Source: Picosynechococcus sp. PCC 7117 (lineage in GTDB: Bacteria; Cyanobacteriota; Cyanobacteriia; Cyanobacteriales; MRBY01). From it: 64,000 bases of DNA. The notes below the pieces were generated by a model. The model was given only the letters and a program-made list of their open reading frames with translations. It was not told the origin of the DNA and did not search any database. Positions 8,567 through 17,597 of this stretch are shown piece after piece. The stretch lies in assembly GCF_001693275.1 (NCBI RefSeq), contig NZ_CP016477.1, positions 806,001 to 870,000 of the forward strand. Reading direction: 5' to 3'. Each line of letters begins with the position of its first letter. Position 1 is the first letter of the stretch. The position numbers and the translations under genes were made by a program.

Positions 8567-9508
8567 TTAAAGTACTTCGTCAAAGCCTGCCGCTTTTTTA
8601 ACGGTGTAGAGGGGGCGCTGTTTCACCTCGTCGTAAATGCGGCTAATGTATTCACCGAGAATGCCGAGACAAATGAGTTGCACAGCTCCCAAAAAGAAAA
8701 TGGCAATGGTGATCAAGGTATAGCCAATTAACTGGGCCGGGGCATTGTAAATCCGCCAAAATAACACCAAAATCATCATGGCGATCGCCACTAGGGCCGT
8801 CACCAAACCCAAATAAGTGGCAATCTTTAAGGGTTTACGGGACAGGGAAATAATCCCATCAATGGCAAGCTTCAGGGATTTACGAAAGGTGTACTTTACT
8901 TCCCCAGCAAAACGTGGATCCCGGTTGAACTGCACCGCCGTTTGCGGAAAGCCCACCCAGGCCCGGAGGCCGCGAATGTAGCGGTGTTTTTCGGGCATAC
9001 TGTTGAGAATATCCACCACTTGACGGGACATCAAACAGAAATCCCCCGTATCCGTGGGAATGGAAACATCGGTGAATCGATTTAAAATCCGGTAAAAGCC
9101 ATAGGCCATCAGTTTCTTGAGCCAGCTTTCTTTGGCCCGACTCACCCGCTGGGCATAAACCACATGATAGCCAGCCCGCCATTTTTCAATTAATTGAGGA
9201 ACCAGTTCGGGGGGATCCTGGAGATCGGCATCCATGATAATGACCACCTCCCCTTGGGCATATTGCAAACCAGCTGTAACCGCGATTTGATGGCCGAAAT
9301 TTCTCGCCAAACTTAAGTAGTGGACCCTGGGATCCCTTTGGTGTAATTCGTCCAAAATGGCGAGGGAACGATCCTGGCTGCCATCGTCGATTAAAACCAA
9401 CTCTGCGGGGCCATCTAACCCTTCAATGACCTGGACAACGCGCCGATACATTTCCGGAAGATTCGCTTCTTCGTTGTACACCGGGATGATGATGGAGTAA
9501 GTAATCAT
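8567..9508 (-). CDS. Polyprenyl-phosphate-type glycosyltransferase family 2
   Basis: A 313-residue family 2 glycosyltransferase of the DPM1/GtrB kind, which moves a sugar from a nucleotide donor to a polyprenyl-phosphate carrier. The GT-A domain begins at once ([16 protein letters not shown]), with DDGSQDRS and the metal-binding DADLQDPPE motif. Two C-terminal membrane spans (about 232-255 and 265-290) match this subfamily. I use the ATG at 9508, since it puts the GT motif at the N-terminus and avoids overlap with lepB; an upstream in-frame start at 9574 would add 22 residues. lepB lies just upstream on the same strand. Confidence 0.88.
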   Translation of the reverse strand: MITYSIIIPVYNEEANLPEMYRRVVQVIEGLDGPAELVLIDDGSQDRSLAILDELHQRDPRVHYLSLARNFGHQIAVTAGLQYAQGEVVIIMDADLQDPPELVPQLIEKWRAGYHVVYAQRVSRAKESWLKKLMAYGFYRILNRFTDVSIPTDTGDFCLMSRQVVDILNSMPEKHRYIRGLRAWVGFPQTAVQFNRDPRFAGEVKYTFRKSLKLAIDGIISLSRKPLKIATYLGLVTALVAIAMMILVLFWRIYNAPAQLIGYTLITIAIFFLGAVQLICLGILGEYISRIYDEVKQRPLYTVKKAAGFDEVL

Positions 9509-9540
9509 CGAAAGAAGGGAGGCAGGTTGAGAAAATAGTT

Positions 9541-10113
9541 CTAGAGAATTTTGCCGAGGTGGTTCAGGGGCCAAAATTTAAAAATGGCATGGCCAATAAC
9601 ATTATCGGCAGGGACAAAGCCCCAGATATGGGAATCATTGCTGTTGTTGCGATTATCACCAAGGACAAAAAAACTGTGAGGCGGCACCGTTAGGGTAGGC
9701 AATTCATAGTCAGGCGACGCAGCAATGAAGGGTTCCGTTAAGGGCGTTTGGTCAACATACACAGTGCCATTGTGAACGGATACAGTTTCACCGGGGGTGG
9801 CAATAATTCTTTTGATAAACGCTTGTTGGGGATCGTAACCGAGGAGTTCTAATTGAGGGGGCGTCCGGAAAACCACCACATCACCCCGATGCACGGGCTG
9901 GAATCGATAGGATAGTTTTTCGACAACAATGCGATCGCCTAAATCGAGGGTCGGCAGCATCGAACCGGAGGGGATATACCGGGGTTCCGCGATAAACCAG
10001 CGCACCACCAAGGCGATCGCCAGGGCAATGACTAGAATGCGAATATTTTCCCAGAGGGCGGCCCATGGTTTCGGTTGTTGATTTGTGCTGAGGTGTTTGC
10101 CCTGATCGCCCAT
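9541..10113 (-). CDS. lepB: Signal peptidase I
   Basis: A membrane-anchored serine protease that removes signal peptides from exported proteins. A hydrophobic anchor ([16 protein letters not shown], about 25-40) is followed by the catalytic Ser in PSGSMLPTL and by the general-base Lys in [11 protein letters not shown]. Later conserved boxes are [10 protein letters not shown] and the C-terminal region up to GKIL. I choose the ATG at 10113 (MGDQGKH), because the upstream extension to 10191 overlaps the neighbouring gene and is atypical. The length, about 190 residues, fits cyanobacterial LepB proteins. Cyanobacteria often carry two copies; which one this is cannot be told. Confidence 0.93.
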   Translation of the reverse strand: MGDQGKHLSTNQQPKPWAALWENIRILVIALAIALVVRWFIAEPRYIPSGSMLPTLDLGDRIVVEKLSYRFQPVHRGDVVVFRTPPQLELLGYDPQQAFIKRIIATPGETVSVHNGTVYVDQTPLTEPFIAASPDYELPTLTVPPHSFFVLGDNRNNSNDSHIWGFVPADNVIGHAIFKFWPLNHLGKIL

Positions 10114-10142
10114 GGGTCTCCGTGAAATTTGATACGACGGCT

Positions 10143-10532
10143 CTATATTGTGGCACGTTCGCTTCGTTTCAGTACAGTTCCCCACAGCCAAAACAGGAAA
10201 CGGCGCAGGGATGCGGGCGCTTGGGTTCCCCAGAGATTAATCGCGATACAAACTGCCCCAAAAGCAGGCAGGAGGAAGGTGGGCACCATCACAACGCCGA
10301 CCAGGAACCATGTGCTGACATGGAGCACCATTAGGGTTACGCCCCCATAAACGGCGATCGCATTTCTTTGGATCAAACTGGGGGAAGCTTGGCGCACCAC
10401 GTACACCAAGGTCAAAAAACTCAAAATCAGGTTAAAGGGAACCAAACCGCCACAAATGGCAAGACAATGGCACCGGGAAAATTCACACAACTGCTCAAAA
10501 ACGCTACTCAATTCGAACACGGCAATATTCAA
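10143..10532 (-). CDS. Conserved-looking small membrane protein, unknown function
   Basis: A 129-residue hydrophobic protein with three probable membrane spans (about 25-45, 62-82 and 86-102) and a basic C-terminus (LRRFLFWLWGTVLKRSERATI). The only start near the 5' end of the frame is a TTG at 10532, preceded by AAGAG; the GTG four codons later is an alternative. It lies 29 bases upstream of lepB on the same strand, so the two may be cotranscribed. I do not recognise the family. Confidence 0.6.
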   Translation of the reverse strand: MNIAVFELSSVFEQLCEFSRCHCLAICGGLVPFNLILSFLTLVYVVRQASPSLIQRNAIAVYGGVTLMVLHVSTWFLVGVVMVPTFLLPAFGAVCIAINLWGTQAPASLRRFLFWLWGTVLKRSERATI

Positions 10533-10661
10533 AGGCTCTTAAAAAAAAGATGATGTTATTGATCTGAGCCTAACGAATTCTTAGGAACTTTTACCTAACG
10601 TTTTATGAAGTCTCCGCCCTTAAAAACCTTACCCATTGGCGATCGCCCCGCAACCCTTGCC

Positions 10662-11405
10662 CTAGAAATATTTCACATTGCGCTCAAAATTTTCCCCAAG
10701 GTAATACTGCCGCACAAGGGGATTGCTATAAAGCTCTTCTGTCGTTCCCGCCGCAAGAATTTCCCCGTCCCGCATGATGTAAGCACGGTCAGTAATCGCA
10801 AGGGTTTCGCGGACGTTGTGGTCAGTGATCAAAATCCCCATGCCCCGTTCCCGCAGTTGGGCCACAATTTGTTGAATTTCAGCGACGGCAATGGGATCAA
10901 CCCCAGCAAAGGGTTCATCAAGCAGGAGAAATTTCGGCCCTTGACCGCCGACAGCTAAGGCGCGGGCCAGTTCAGTACGCCGTCGTTCGCCCCCTGACAC
11001 CAGACGACCACGGGTATTCACAATGCGGTGCAGCCGAAATTCGCTCACCAGTTCCTTGAGACGGTGTTGCTGTTGGCGGTGGGACAAAGGGGACTGTTCG
11101 AGAACCAGTTGAATATTTTCCTTGACCGTTAAATTCCGAAAAATGCTGGGTTGCTGGGTGAGATAACCAATGCCTAGTTTTGCCCGCTCATCTAGACTTA
11201 GGGGCGTAATGTTCTGCCGTTGGAGCCAGACGCGCCCTTCATTGGGTTTAATCAGACCCGTTGTAATGTAAAAGGTAGTGGTTTTCCCAGCACCATTTGG
11301 CCCCAGGAGGCCGACAATTTCCCCTTGATTTACTTTTAAATTGACACGGTTAACAATAACGCGCTTGCCATAGGTTTTACGGATGTTTTCGAGAACGATG
11401 GTCAC
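10662..11405 (-). CDS. lptB: LPS export ABC transporter ATP-binding protein LptB
   Basis: The cytoplasmic ATPase that powers LptFG extraction of lipopolysaccharide from the inner membrane. The 247 residues contain Walker A GPNGAGKTT, the LptB-type Q-loop region GYLTQQPSIFRNLTV, signature SGGERRRTELARAL, Walker B FLLLDEPFAGVDP and the switch His in ITDHNVRE. Only 3 bases separate it from lptA upstream, so they form an operon; lptF/lptG are not in the window. Confidence 0.93.
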   Translation of the reverse strand: MTIVLENIRKTYGKRVIVNRVNLKVNQGEIVGLLGPNGAGKTTTFYITTGLIKPNEGRVWLQRQNITPLSLDERAKLGIGYLTQQPSIFRNLTVKENIQLVLEQSPLSHRQQQHRLKELVSEFRLHRIVNTRGRLVSGGERRRTELARALAVGGQGPKFLLLDEPFAGVDPIAVAEIQQIVAQLRERGMGILITDHNVRETLAITDRAYIMRDGEILAAGTTEELYSNPLVRQYYLGENFERNVKYF

Positions 11406-11408
11406 GGT

Positions 11409-11876
11409 TTATTCGTCTTCGGGGAGGGTAATGGGAGCAGGGGTGCGGGATTGACTTGTCGGGGGCTGTTCGGGAATGAGATAGCTGGCTTCTACTTGTT
11501 CGCTGCGGCCTGGGGTGGCGACAAAGCGTCCTTCGTCGATGGAATAAGTCATTTGTTCTGCCCGGAGACTATTGCCATCCTGGAGGACATAGACGTTGCC
11601 GCTGAGCACTAGTGTACGTTCTTCTGAAAAATATTGGGCCTGGGCCGCAGTAGCCTGGAGATTGCGGGCGGGATAATTGATCCGTACATTGCCCCGGGCA
11701 GTGATAATCCCCGTTTCGGTATTCGCCTCTTGGATATCAGAACGCACCGTGAGGGCATTGGCATTTTGGGCTTGGGCGGCCTGCTGGGGGGGAAGCTGAC
11801 TGACCGTGGCGGCGATCGCCAAGGAGAGTCCCCCAAATCCATAAATCATTCGATTACCAAAGCCCTTGACCGTCAT
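11409..11876 (-). CDS. lptA: LptA/OstA-family periplasmic LPS transport protein
   Basis: A 155-residue exported protein of the LptA (OstA) family, the periplasmic bridge that carries lipopolysaccharide to the outer membrane. A signal peptide (IYGFGGLSLAIAATV, likely cut after QQAAQAQ) is followed by the beta-jellyroll repeats: TGIITARGNVRINYP, LQATAAQAQYFSEERTLVLSGNVYVLQDG and LRAEQMTYSIDEGRFVA. It is followed directly by lptB. A Pro/Thr-rich acidic tail ends the protein. An AGGTAC ribosome-binding site precedes the ATG. Confidence 0.88.
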   Translation of the reverse strand: MTVKGFGNRMIYGFGGLSLAIAATVSQLPPQQAAQAQNANALTVRSDIQEANTETGIITARGNVRINYPARNLQATAAQAQYFSEERTLVLSGNVYVLQDGNSLRAEQMTYSIDEGRFVATPGRSEQVEASYLIPEQPPTSQSRTPAPITLPEDE

Positions 11877-12011
11877 AATTGTTGTACCTGCTAAAAAGAC
11901 TATGCGCGCTGGGTGCGGCTATTTACCCTAAAGACGCAACGATGGCCGATTGAGTTGCGGAATTATCTTCCTATAGTAAGCCTGGGATTTCCCTTTTCAA
12001 CAAAAATCCTC

Positions 12012-13223
12012 TTAGGTTTGGAGACGCATCACCCGGAGGCGATCGCCTGCTGGGATTTCACCAGTCCCCTGGGGCACAATGGCGAGGGCATTGGTTTGGG
12101 CAAGATTCACTAAATTCGCAGAACTGTGGCCGCCCCCAGCTAAATGAAAAAGATAACCTGTCGCCGTGGCTACCAAGGTTCCCCACAGGTAAGCATCCCG
12201 CTTTCCGGCGCCCTTGAGGGGCTGATCACAGGTGGCCCAGACAAATTCTGGTGCCCAAGGCCCAGCATCGCCGGACAACTTTTTCAACGCAGGTTGCACG
12301 AACCGCCAACAACCCACTAGGGCCGATACCGGATTGCCGGGCAGCCCAAAGTAGAGTTTATTTCCAGGAAATTTCGCCACTGTCAGGGGTTTACCGGGAC
12401 GGATGGCCACACTACGGATGAAAATTTCGCCCCCTAATTCTTCGAGGAGCTTTTCGACATAGTCAAACTCGCCCACGGAAACGCCCCCCGTCGAGAGGAT
12501 CAGATCCCCAGCGGCGATCGCCTTTTCCATGGTTGCTTTCAGTTGGGCTGGATCATCGGGGACAATGCCAAAATTTTTCGGAATCGCCCGTTGCCCCTGG
12601 ACAAAGGCCGTCAAACCATAGCGATTAGAATCAACAATTTGGCCGATTTCTAACTTTTCCTGGGGCGATCGCAGCTCATCCCCCGTGGAAAAAATTGCGA
12701 CCCTCGGTTGCCGATAGACCGGAAATTTCACACATTGACAGGCCGCAAGCACCGCTAAATCTGCTGCGCCCAACCGTTGTCCTGGTTTTAAGAGGGGTTC
12801 CCCGGCGCGATAATAATCACCCCGCTGGCGTACAAACTGCCGCAAAGAGGGATTTTGTAAAATTTTGACCCGATCGCCCCGTTGCTCTGTGTGCTCTTGC
12901 ATCACCACCGTATCCGCCTCAGTCGGCAACATTGCCCCGGTGAAAATGCGAGCGGCTTGGCCAGACGCTAAGGATTTTTGGGGCGCTTGACCCGCCGGAA
13001 TCGTTTCAATGATTTCTAGTTCGACGGGCTCTTCTTCCAGGTCTGCAAACCGGATCGCATAGCCATCCATGGCGGAATTATCCCAGTGGGGAATATCCAA
13101 TTTTCCGGTCACCGTCGTCGCCAAAATTCGTCCCAGAGCCGTTTCTAGGGTACTGGGTTCAGTCTCGCCCAGGGGGGCGATCGCCTGGAGAATTAAAGCT
13201 TGGGCTTGATCAACGGAAATCAT
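12012..13223 (-). CDS. moeA: Molybdopterin molybdenumtransferase MoeA
   Basis: Inserts molybdate into adenylylated molybdopterin in the last step of molybdenum cofactor synthesis. The 403 residues cover the usual MoeA layout: the N-terminal domain with WDNSAMDGYAIR, the MPT-binding Rossmann-like domain with FSTGDEL, DSNRYGL, LSTGGVSVGEFD and GKPLTVAKF, LPGNPVSAL, and the C-terminal beta domain (GTGEIPAGDRLRVMRL). Other moa/mob genes and nitrate reductase are not nearby. The start ATG is at 13223; its ribosome-binding site is weak. Confidence 0.95.
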   Translation of the reverse strand: MISVDQAQALILQAIAPLGETEPSTLETALGRILATTVTGKLDIPHWDNSAMDGYAIRFADLEEEPVELEIIETIPAGQAPQKSLASGQAARIFTGAMLPTEADTVVMQEHTEQRGDRVKILQNPSLRQFVRQRGDYYRAGEPLLKPGQRLGAADLAVLAACQCVKFPVYRQPRVAIFSTGDELRSPQEKLEIGQIVDSNRYGLTAFVQGQRAIPKNFGIVPDDPAQLKATMEKAIAAGDLILSTGGVSVGEFDYVEKLLEELGGEIFIRSVAIRPGKPLTVAKFPGNKLYFGLPGNPVSALVGCWRFVQPALKKLSGDAGPWAPEFVWATCDQPLKGAGKRDAYLWGTLVATATGYLFHLAGGGHSSANLVNLAQTNALAIVPQGTGEIPAGDRLRVMRLQT

Positions 13224-13275
13224 ACTTCGTCATACGTTTTGACACTCAATATAGTAGGTCAGTTTGCCAAACAAG

Positions 13276-13857
13276 TTAGTCTGGCCCTGAAGCATCACCT
13301 TTGGGCTGGCGATTCTCTTCGTAATAGCGTTTCCATTCTGTGGAACTGCGCACCGCTAACCACAGCAAAATCATCGCAATAATCCCGCCCTGCTCCGGCG
13401 ATTGAAAGGCAAACAACACCAGCACCACACATAAAAAATCTTCCGTAAAAGACCACCACAGGGGCAGACCCCGCAACCGGAAAAACCACCCCGTCAAAGT
13501 CAGCTTCAGCACAAAAGCGACCAGCCCCCCCATTACCCCCACCAGCCAGAGCGGTTCAAATTCTAGGCGGATCACCTGGGCCACGGTCAGGCTTAAAATG
13601 GCCCCTACAATCGGACTAAATAAGAGGGCGATCGCCTGGAGAATGCGTTGACCCAGGAGTTGCTTCGAGCCAAACAGCTCAAACACGGCCCACATCGTAA
13701 AAATAGCGATCAAAACCCGGGGCGGCAACCAACCGATCCCAGGCAAATTCGCCACCAATTCATCACTGTGGAGCAGCAAAATAATCAGCAACGGTAAACC
13801 GATGCGCATTCCCGCCGCCGCCGCCGCTGACAATACCGCCAAAAATCCGATGATCAT
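13276..13857 (-). CDS. DUF4126 family membrane protein
   Basis: An integral membrane protein of about 193 residues with the DUF4126 pattern: the early glycine-rich helix LSAAAAAGMRIGLPLL, then further hydrophobic segments (about 45-60, 75-95, 105-135 and 145-170) and a charged tail ending near SGPD. The function is unknown. I use the ATG at 13857; the frame could extend to a TTG at 13884, which is less likely. An in-frame run of GCC/GCG codons encodes the alanine stretch. It lies about 50 bases upstream of moeA on the same strand. Confidence 0.75.
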   Translation of the reverse strand: MIIGFLAVLSAAAAAGMRIGLPLLIILLLHSDELVANLPGIGWLPPRVLIAIFTMWAVFELFGSKQLLGQRILQAIALLFSPIVGAILSLTVAQVIRLEFEPLWLVGVMGGLVAFVLKLTLTGWFFRLRGLPLWWSFTEDFLCVVLVLFAFQSPEQGGIIAMILLWLAVRSSTEWKRYYEENRQPKGDASGPD

Positions 13858-14065
13858 CTCAAAATAAAAAATTCTGTGCCACAATCCCGTGGACAGAAGA
13901 CCTTACCCTTCAGTGTATCGTTCCATTTTTAGGGATGGCCTTTTTTCCAATCCCGAATGATTTCACACCAGCAGATGTAACGATTTCCCCGTGATTCATG
14001 TTCCCGACCTCACAAGCCAAAGTCACCGTGATTTAATACCCCTTATTCGGCTTAAACCATGAACC

Positions 14066-15361
14066 ATGACGGTAAATTCTCTCCTGAGCGATGCTAGCCT
14101 ACGCCTCGAAAAAGCGCTCCACCACGTCAACATCTCTGAAGATGCCAGCGAACGCTTGAAATATCCCAAAATGAGCCTGAGCGTTTCTATTCCCGTGCGC
14201 CTCGATGATGGTTCTTTGAGAATCTTCCGGGGGTATCGGGTGCGGTATGACGACACTAGGGGGCCGGGTAAAGGGGGCGTGCGGTATCATCCCAACGTTT
14301 CCCTAGACGAAGTACAATCCCTGGCCTTTTGGATGACCTTCAAATGTGCCTTGCTAGATCTGCCCTTTGGGGGAGCCAAAGGGGGCATTACTGTTGATGC
14401 CAAAAGCCTTTCTAAAGCCGAACTAGAACGTTTGAGCCGGGGTTACATCGAGGCGATCGCCGATGCCATTGGCCCCGACACGGATATTTTGGCACCAGAT
14501 GCCTATACCAATGCCATGGTGATGGGTTGGATGATGGATCATTACAGCATTATTCAACGAAAAATTCTGCCGGGGGTCGTAACAGGTAAGCCCTTGGGCA
14601 TGGGGGGGAGCCAAGGACGCAATACCGCGACGGCCAGTGGTGCCTTTGATGTAATTAAAACCATCTGCAAAAAACTAGAATATGTCCCCGAAAAAACCAC
14701 CGTTGCGGTGCAAGGGTTTGGCAATGCCGGAGCAGAACTGGCCCAACAACTAGCCTGCGCTGGCTACCATGTTGTCGCCGTTAGTGATTCCCGTGGGGGG
14801 ATCTATGCAGAACAGGGCTTAGATATTCCGAGCATCCGCCAGTACAAGTCAGAAAGTCGGAATATGGCTGCTGTTTATTGTGAAAAATCCGTTTGCAATA
14901 TTGTTGAACACCAAACGATCACCAATGAACAACTCTTGACCTTAGATGTTGATATTTTGATTCCGGCAGCCCTTGAAAATCAAATTACGGCGGACAATGC
15001 CCATCAAGTGCGAGCCAAATTAATTTTTGAAGTGGCCAACGGCCCCATTAGCTCGGCTGCGGATGTCATCCTAGAAGAAAAGGGAATTATGGTGGTGCCG
15101 GATATTCTCACCAATGCTGGGGGGGTCACGGTGAGTTATTTTGAGTGGGTACAAAATCGCAGTGGCTTTTATTGGCCGGCGACGGACATTCGCGATCAGC
15201 TGAAGACACGTATGGTTACAGCCACAAACCAGGTGTGGCACATTGCCCAAACGCGACAGATTTCGATGCGGACTGCGGCCTATGTCCAGGCTCTGATGCG
15301 CCTCGGTGAGGCCCTAGATGCGAAGGGGACACGCACTTATTTTTCAGGCAGTTCGGCCTAG
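14066..15361 (+). CDS. gdhA: Glutamate dehydrogenase (Glu/Leu/Phe/Val dehydrogenase family)
   Basis: Catalyses reversible amination of 2-oxoglutarate to glutamate; in cyanobacteria it supplements the GS-GOGAT route. The 431 residues include the substrate-binding GPGKGGVRYHP, the catalytic-Lys motif DLPFGGAKGGI, DILAPDAYT, GRNTATASGA and the dinucleotide fold VQGFGNAGAELAQQL. The ending (AANQITAD, NAGGVTVSYFEWVQN) is typical of the hexameric short type. NADP preference is assumed from cyanobacterial relatives. The gene has its own 200-base upstream region and converges with the DUF1350 gene. Confidence 0.93.
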   Translation: MTVNSLLSDASLRLEKALHHVNISEDASERLKYPKMSLSVSIPVRLDDGSLRIFRGYRVRYDDTRGPGKGGVRYHPNVSLDEVQSLAFWMTFKCALLDLPFGGAKGGITVDAKSLSKAELERLSRGYIEAIADAIGPDTDILAPDAYTNAMVMGWMMDHYSIIQRKILPGVVTGKPLGMGGSQGRNTATASGAFDVIKTICKKLEYVPEKTTVAVQGFGNAGAELAQQLACAGYHVVAVSDSRGGIYAEQGLDIPSIRQYKSESRNMAAVYCEKSVCNIVEHQTITNEQLLTLDVDILIPAALENQITADNAHQVRAKLIFEVANGPISSAADVILEEKGIMVVPDILTNAGGVTVSYFEWVQNRSGFYWPATDIRDQLKTRMVTATNQVWHIAQTRQISMRTAAYVQALMRLGEALDAKGTRTYFSGSSA

Positions 15362-15378
15362 GGAAAAATTCTTTCGAT

Positions 15379-16164
15379 TTACGCCCTAGAGACGGCAAAA
15401 TCAGCAGGGTTCAACCAACGGCAGATCTCTGTTTTCAGTCCCTTTAGATCCTTTGATAGGCCTTGTTTTAACCATTGGCCAAAGGTATCGAGGGGAGAAA
15501 AGCCTTCGGTAAATTGCCAGTCTAGATCTTGGCCTAAAGGGGTGAGGTGATTCCCCGTGAGGTTGAGGGTTGCCACCATATTGGGGAAGCGCTCGATGAG
15601 GATGGGGGTTAGATCTGGGGTTTGGTCAATGGTGTCGTTGTTGAACTGAATCAGGAGATTGCGTCGGATCTGGTAGCTGGTTTGGATAATTTCATTGGTC
15701 TCAAGAGGAGAAGGGGTGAATTCAAAATTAATCGTGTTGTCCGGGTCAAACTGCTCGAAGAAAGGAATAGATTTTTTCACGGGAAAGTTGTTGTAGGACA
15801 TCAAAACATTGCCCGCCCGTTGCACATTAAATAAGCTGCCAATCAACAGGTGAATTTTGCAGCCCATGCTGTGGCCCACGCCATAGACAGGGAGGTAACG
15901 GTAGCCCAGTTGGTTTGAGTTTTGCAGTCGTTCGAGGATATTTTCAAAGCGGTTAAGCACCTGCCGGGCGATCGCCAAATGATCAAAACCATTCACAAAA
16001 GGAGTGGTGATAATCGCATACCCTTCGGCGGCAAGCTGTTCTAGGAGCCATTTGTAGGTGAGTTGCGGCGCAGTGCCCACAAAAGCACCCCCCAAAAAAT
16101 GAATCACCCCCACCGGTTGTACTGGGATTAAAATCCAACTGCTACCAGACTCTTGCCAAATCAT
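15379..16164 (-). CDS. DUF1350 family protein (alpha/beta-hydrolase-like)
   Basis: A 261-residue member of the DUF1350 family of cyanobacteria and chloroplasts, whose role is unknown. The sequence has hydrolase-fold features: HFLGGAFVGTAPQLTYKWLLEQLA near the start and a GHSMGCK elbow at about residue 110, in which Ser would be the nucleophile. A candidate catalytic His lies in LTGNHLTPLG. No signal peptide or membrane span is visible. It is preceded on the same strand by the DUF6282 gene, 33 bases upstream. Confidence 0.82.
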   Translation of the reverse strand: MIWQESGSSWILIPVQPVGVIHFLGGAFVGTAPQLTYKWLLEQLAAEGYAIITTPFVNGFDHLAIARQVLNRFENILERLQNSNQLGYRYLPVYGVGHSMGCKIHLLIGSLFNVQRAGNVLMSYNNFPVKKSIPFFEQFDPDNTINFEFTPSPLETNEIIQTSYQIRRNLLIQFNNDTIDQTPDLTPILIERFPNMVATLNLTGNHLTPLGQDLDWQFTEGFSPLDTFGQWLKQGLSKDLKGLKTEICRWLNPADFAVSRA

Positions 16165-16197
16165 TATTTGCCGTTTGTTGCTTACTAAAAGTGGCTT

Positions 16198-17160
16198 TTA
16201 TTGTAAAAGTTTTTCGGGGTTGGTGTGGCTCATCAGGTACAGGTCAGCTTCAGAAATGCCCGCCGCCGCCAACTGTTCTAAAAATCGCTGGTAGCCGTCA
16301 ATGGGCGATGGATCAAGGGCTCGTCCGAGATCGGTGCTCAGGACAAAGTGGGTTGCACCGATGGTTTGGATCGCCTTCGCCATTGTTTCAATACTCACAT
16401 TCTCCCAGGCTTGGTGGTCTGCTTCGGTGGCATTTTCCCCCATCAATGTATTCACGTAGGTTAATTCTAAAAAAGCCCCTTGGTCGGCGATCGCCTGCAT
16501 TTGTGCGAGGGTTAATCCTGGTACGGTGGCCATGGCATGGGTTACGAGGATTTTTTCAACGCCCGATTGTTTTGCCGCAGGGACAATGGTGAGAATTTCT
16601 GCCGGGGAAATGTGGCCCGTGCCTAAAACCAGATTATGGGCGGCAATGTACTGTAAAATGTCCGGCATTTCTGGCACCAGATGGCCATAGCGGGCAACCC
16701 GCAATCCCCCAAAGCGGTGGTTTAGGGTCTGACGATGGTGGGCCGCATCAATGGTGGGCAGCCAAACGACTTTTCCCCGCCCTTCTCCCAGGCGATCCAT
16801 GGTTTCCACGGCCCGGAGATTCAAGCCGCCCACCGTTTCATTGAGCACAACCCCCCCATATACTTCCATATCCGGCACAACTTTGTGGGCCAACACCGCC
16901 CGATCCGCCGTTGGGGTGACGTGGTTTTTGAGCACGAGGGCTTGCATCCCTGCCTGGGCTGCGTTTTCAACCAATTCGAGGTCGTCGTATAACCTAGTCG
17001 TGACATCCGGAGCAGAATGGACATGGAAATCGATGCTGCCTTTAAAATCTGTGGCGATCACCCCCAGGGTTCCAACCCCCCAAATCCAGAGGCCCAAACC
17101 GATCCCGACTAGCAGCCGTAACAGGAGAGGATTTTTAAGGAAATAAAGGGGACGTTCCAT
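16198..17160 (-). CDS. DUF6282 family, membrane-anchored amidohydrolase-like protein
   Basis: A 320-residue protein with an N-terminal hydrophobic anchor or signal (LLRLLVGIGLGLWIWGVGTLG), then a metal-dependent hydrolase-like region. IDFHVHSAPDV resembles the HxH metal site of amidohydrolases. LKNHVT, GTGHISPAEI, KILVTHA and FVLSTDLGR supply further His and Asp candidates in the right order for a TIM-barrel metal centre. The substrate is unknown. Export across or anchoring in the membrane is unusual for this fold. The gene is divergent from psbI. Confidence 0.75.
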   Translation of the reverse strand: MERPLYFLKNPLLLRLLVGIGLGLWIWGVGTLGVIATDFKGSIDFHVHSAPDVTTRLYDDLELVENAAQAGMQALVLKNHVTPTADRAVLAHKVVPDMEVYGGVVLNETVGGLNLRAVETMDRLGEGRGKVVWLPTIDAAHHRQTLNHRFGGLRVARYGHLVPEMPDILQYIAAHNLVLGTGHISPAEILTIVPAAKQSGVEKILVTHAMATVPGLTLAQMQAIADQGAFLELTYVNTLMGENATEADHQAWENVSIETMAKAIQTIGATHFVLSTDLGRALDPSPIDGYQRFLEQLAAAGISEADLYLMSHTNPEKLLQ

Positions 17161-17224
17161 GGCAGAGAATGATAGCTTTTGCGCTAGCGAATACGGTTTA
17201 AGGATTCCTTTCGTTTACGGAAGC

Positions 17225-17295
17225 GAGGATATCAACGTATGATATGTTACGTTAATTAAAATATCCTCATAAAACCAATTGCATCCGTTGGTTTT
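17225..17295 (+). promoter_or_regulatory. Two perfect hairpins upstream of psbI
   Basis: Hairpin 1 has outer arms GAGGATAT (17225-17232) and ATATCCTC (17261-17268) that enclose inner arms AACGTA (17234-17239) and TACGTT (17248-17253). Hairpin 2 has arms AAAACCAA (17271-17278) and TTGGTTTT (17288-17295) with a 9-base loop. They end 23 bases before the psbI start and could be leader structures or operator sites. No U-tract follows, so they are not simple terminators. Confidence 0.6.
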
Positions 17296-17318
17296 GTGTT
17301 CACAGGAGACCTATAAAT

Positions 17319-17435
17319 ATGCTTACCCTTAAGATTGCTGTTTACATCACAGTCATTTTCTTTGTATCTCTGTTTATCTTCGGTTTTCTATCTAGCGACC
17401 CAACCCGCAACCCCGGTAGAAAGGATTTCGAATAA
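17319..17435 (+). CDS. psbI: Photosystem II reaction center protein PsbI
   Basis: A 38-residue thylakoid subunit of photosystem II that binds beside D1 and helps early assembly. It is identified by the start [15 protein letters not shown], one membrane span, and the end [13 protein letters not shown]. An AGGAGA ribosome-binding site sits 10 bases before the ATG. The gene appears monocistronic, with structured leader DNA upstream and a terminator hairpin about 50 bases downstream. Confidence 0.96.
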   Translation: MLTLKIAVYITVIFFVSLFIFGFLSSDPTRNPGRKDFE

Positions 17436-17484
17436 AGTATTCTGGGCTGTTTATCGCAGCAAACTTGATTTACAGCATCAAAAA

Positions 17485-17520
17485 TGGTGGGGAGCTGTCC
17501 TAGGGCAACCCCACTTTTTC
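17485..17520 (+). terminator. Terminator after psbI
   Basis: Arms GTGGGG (17487-17492) and CCCCAC (17509-17514) enclose a 16-base loop and are followed by TTTTT (17515-17519), a standard rho-independent layout. Confidence 0.75.
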
Positions 17521-17597
17521 ATGGGTACGGGTTTTGGATTCGCTACATTGAAAAGAAAGGCCATTGAGTCCCCCGCAACTGTCTCCTAAATGTCACC

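Noticed and set aside
10114-10191. Longer lepB start at 10191
   Set aside because: It would overlap the upstream gene and gives an atypical N-terminus; the ATG at 10113 fits the family.
17335-17589. 84-codon plus-strand frame over psbI
   Set aside because: It starts inside psbI in another frame and its only content is the psbI terminator region.
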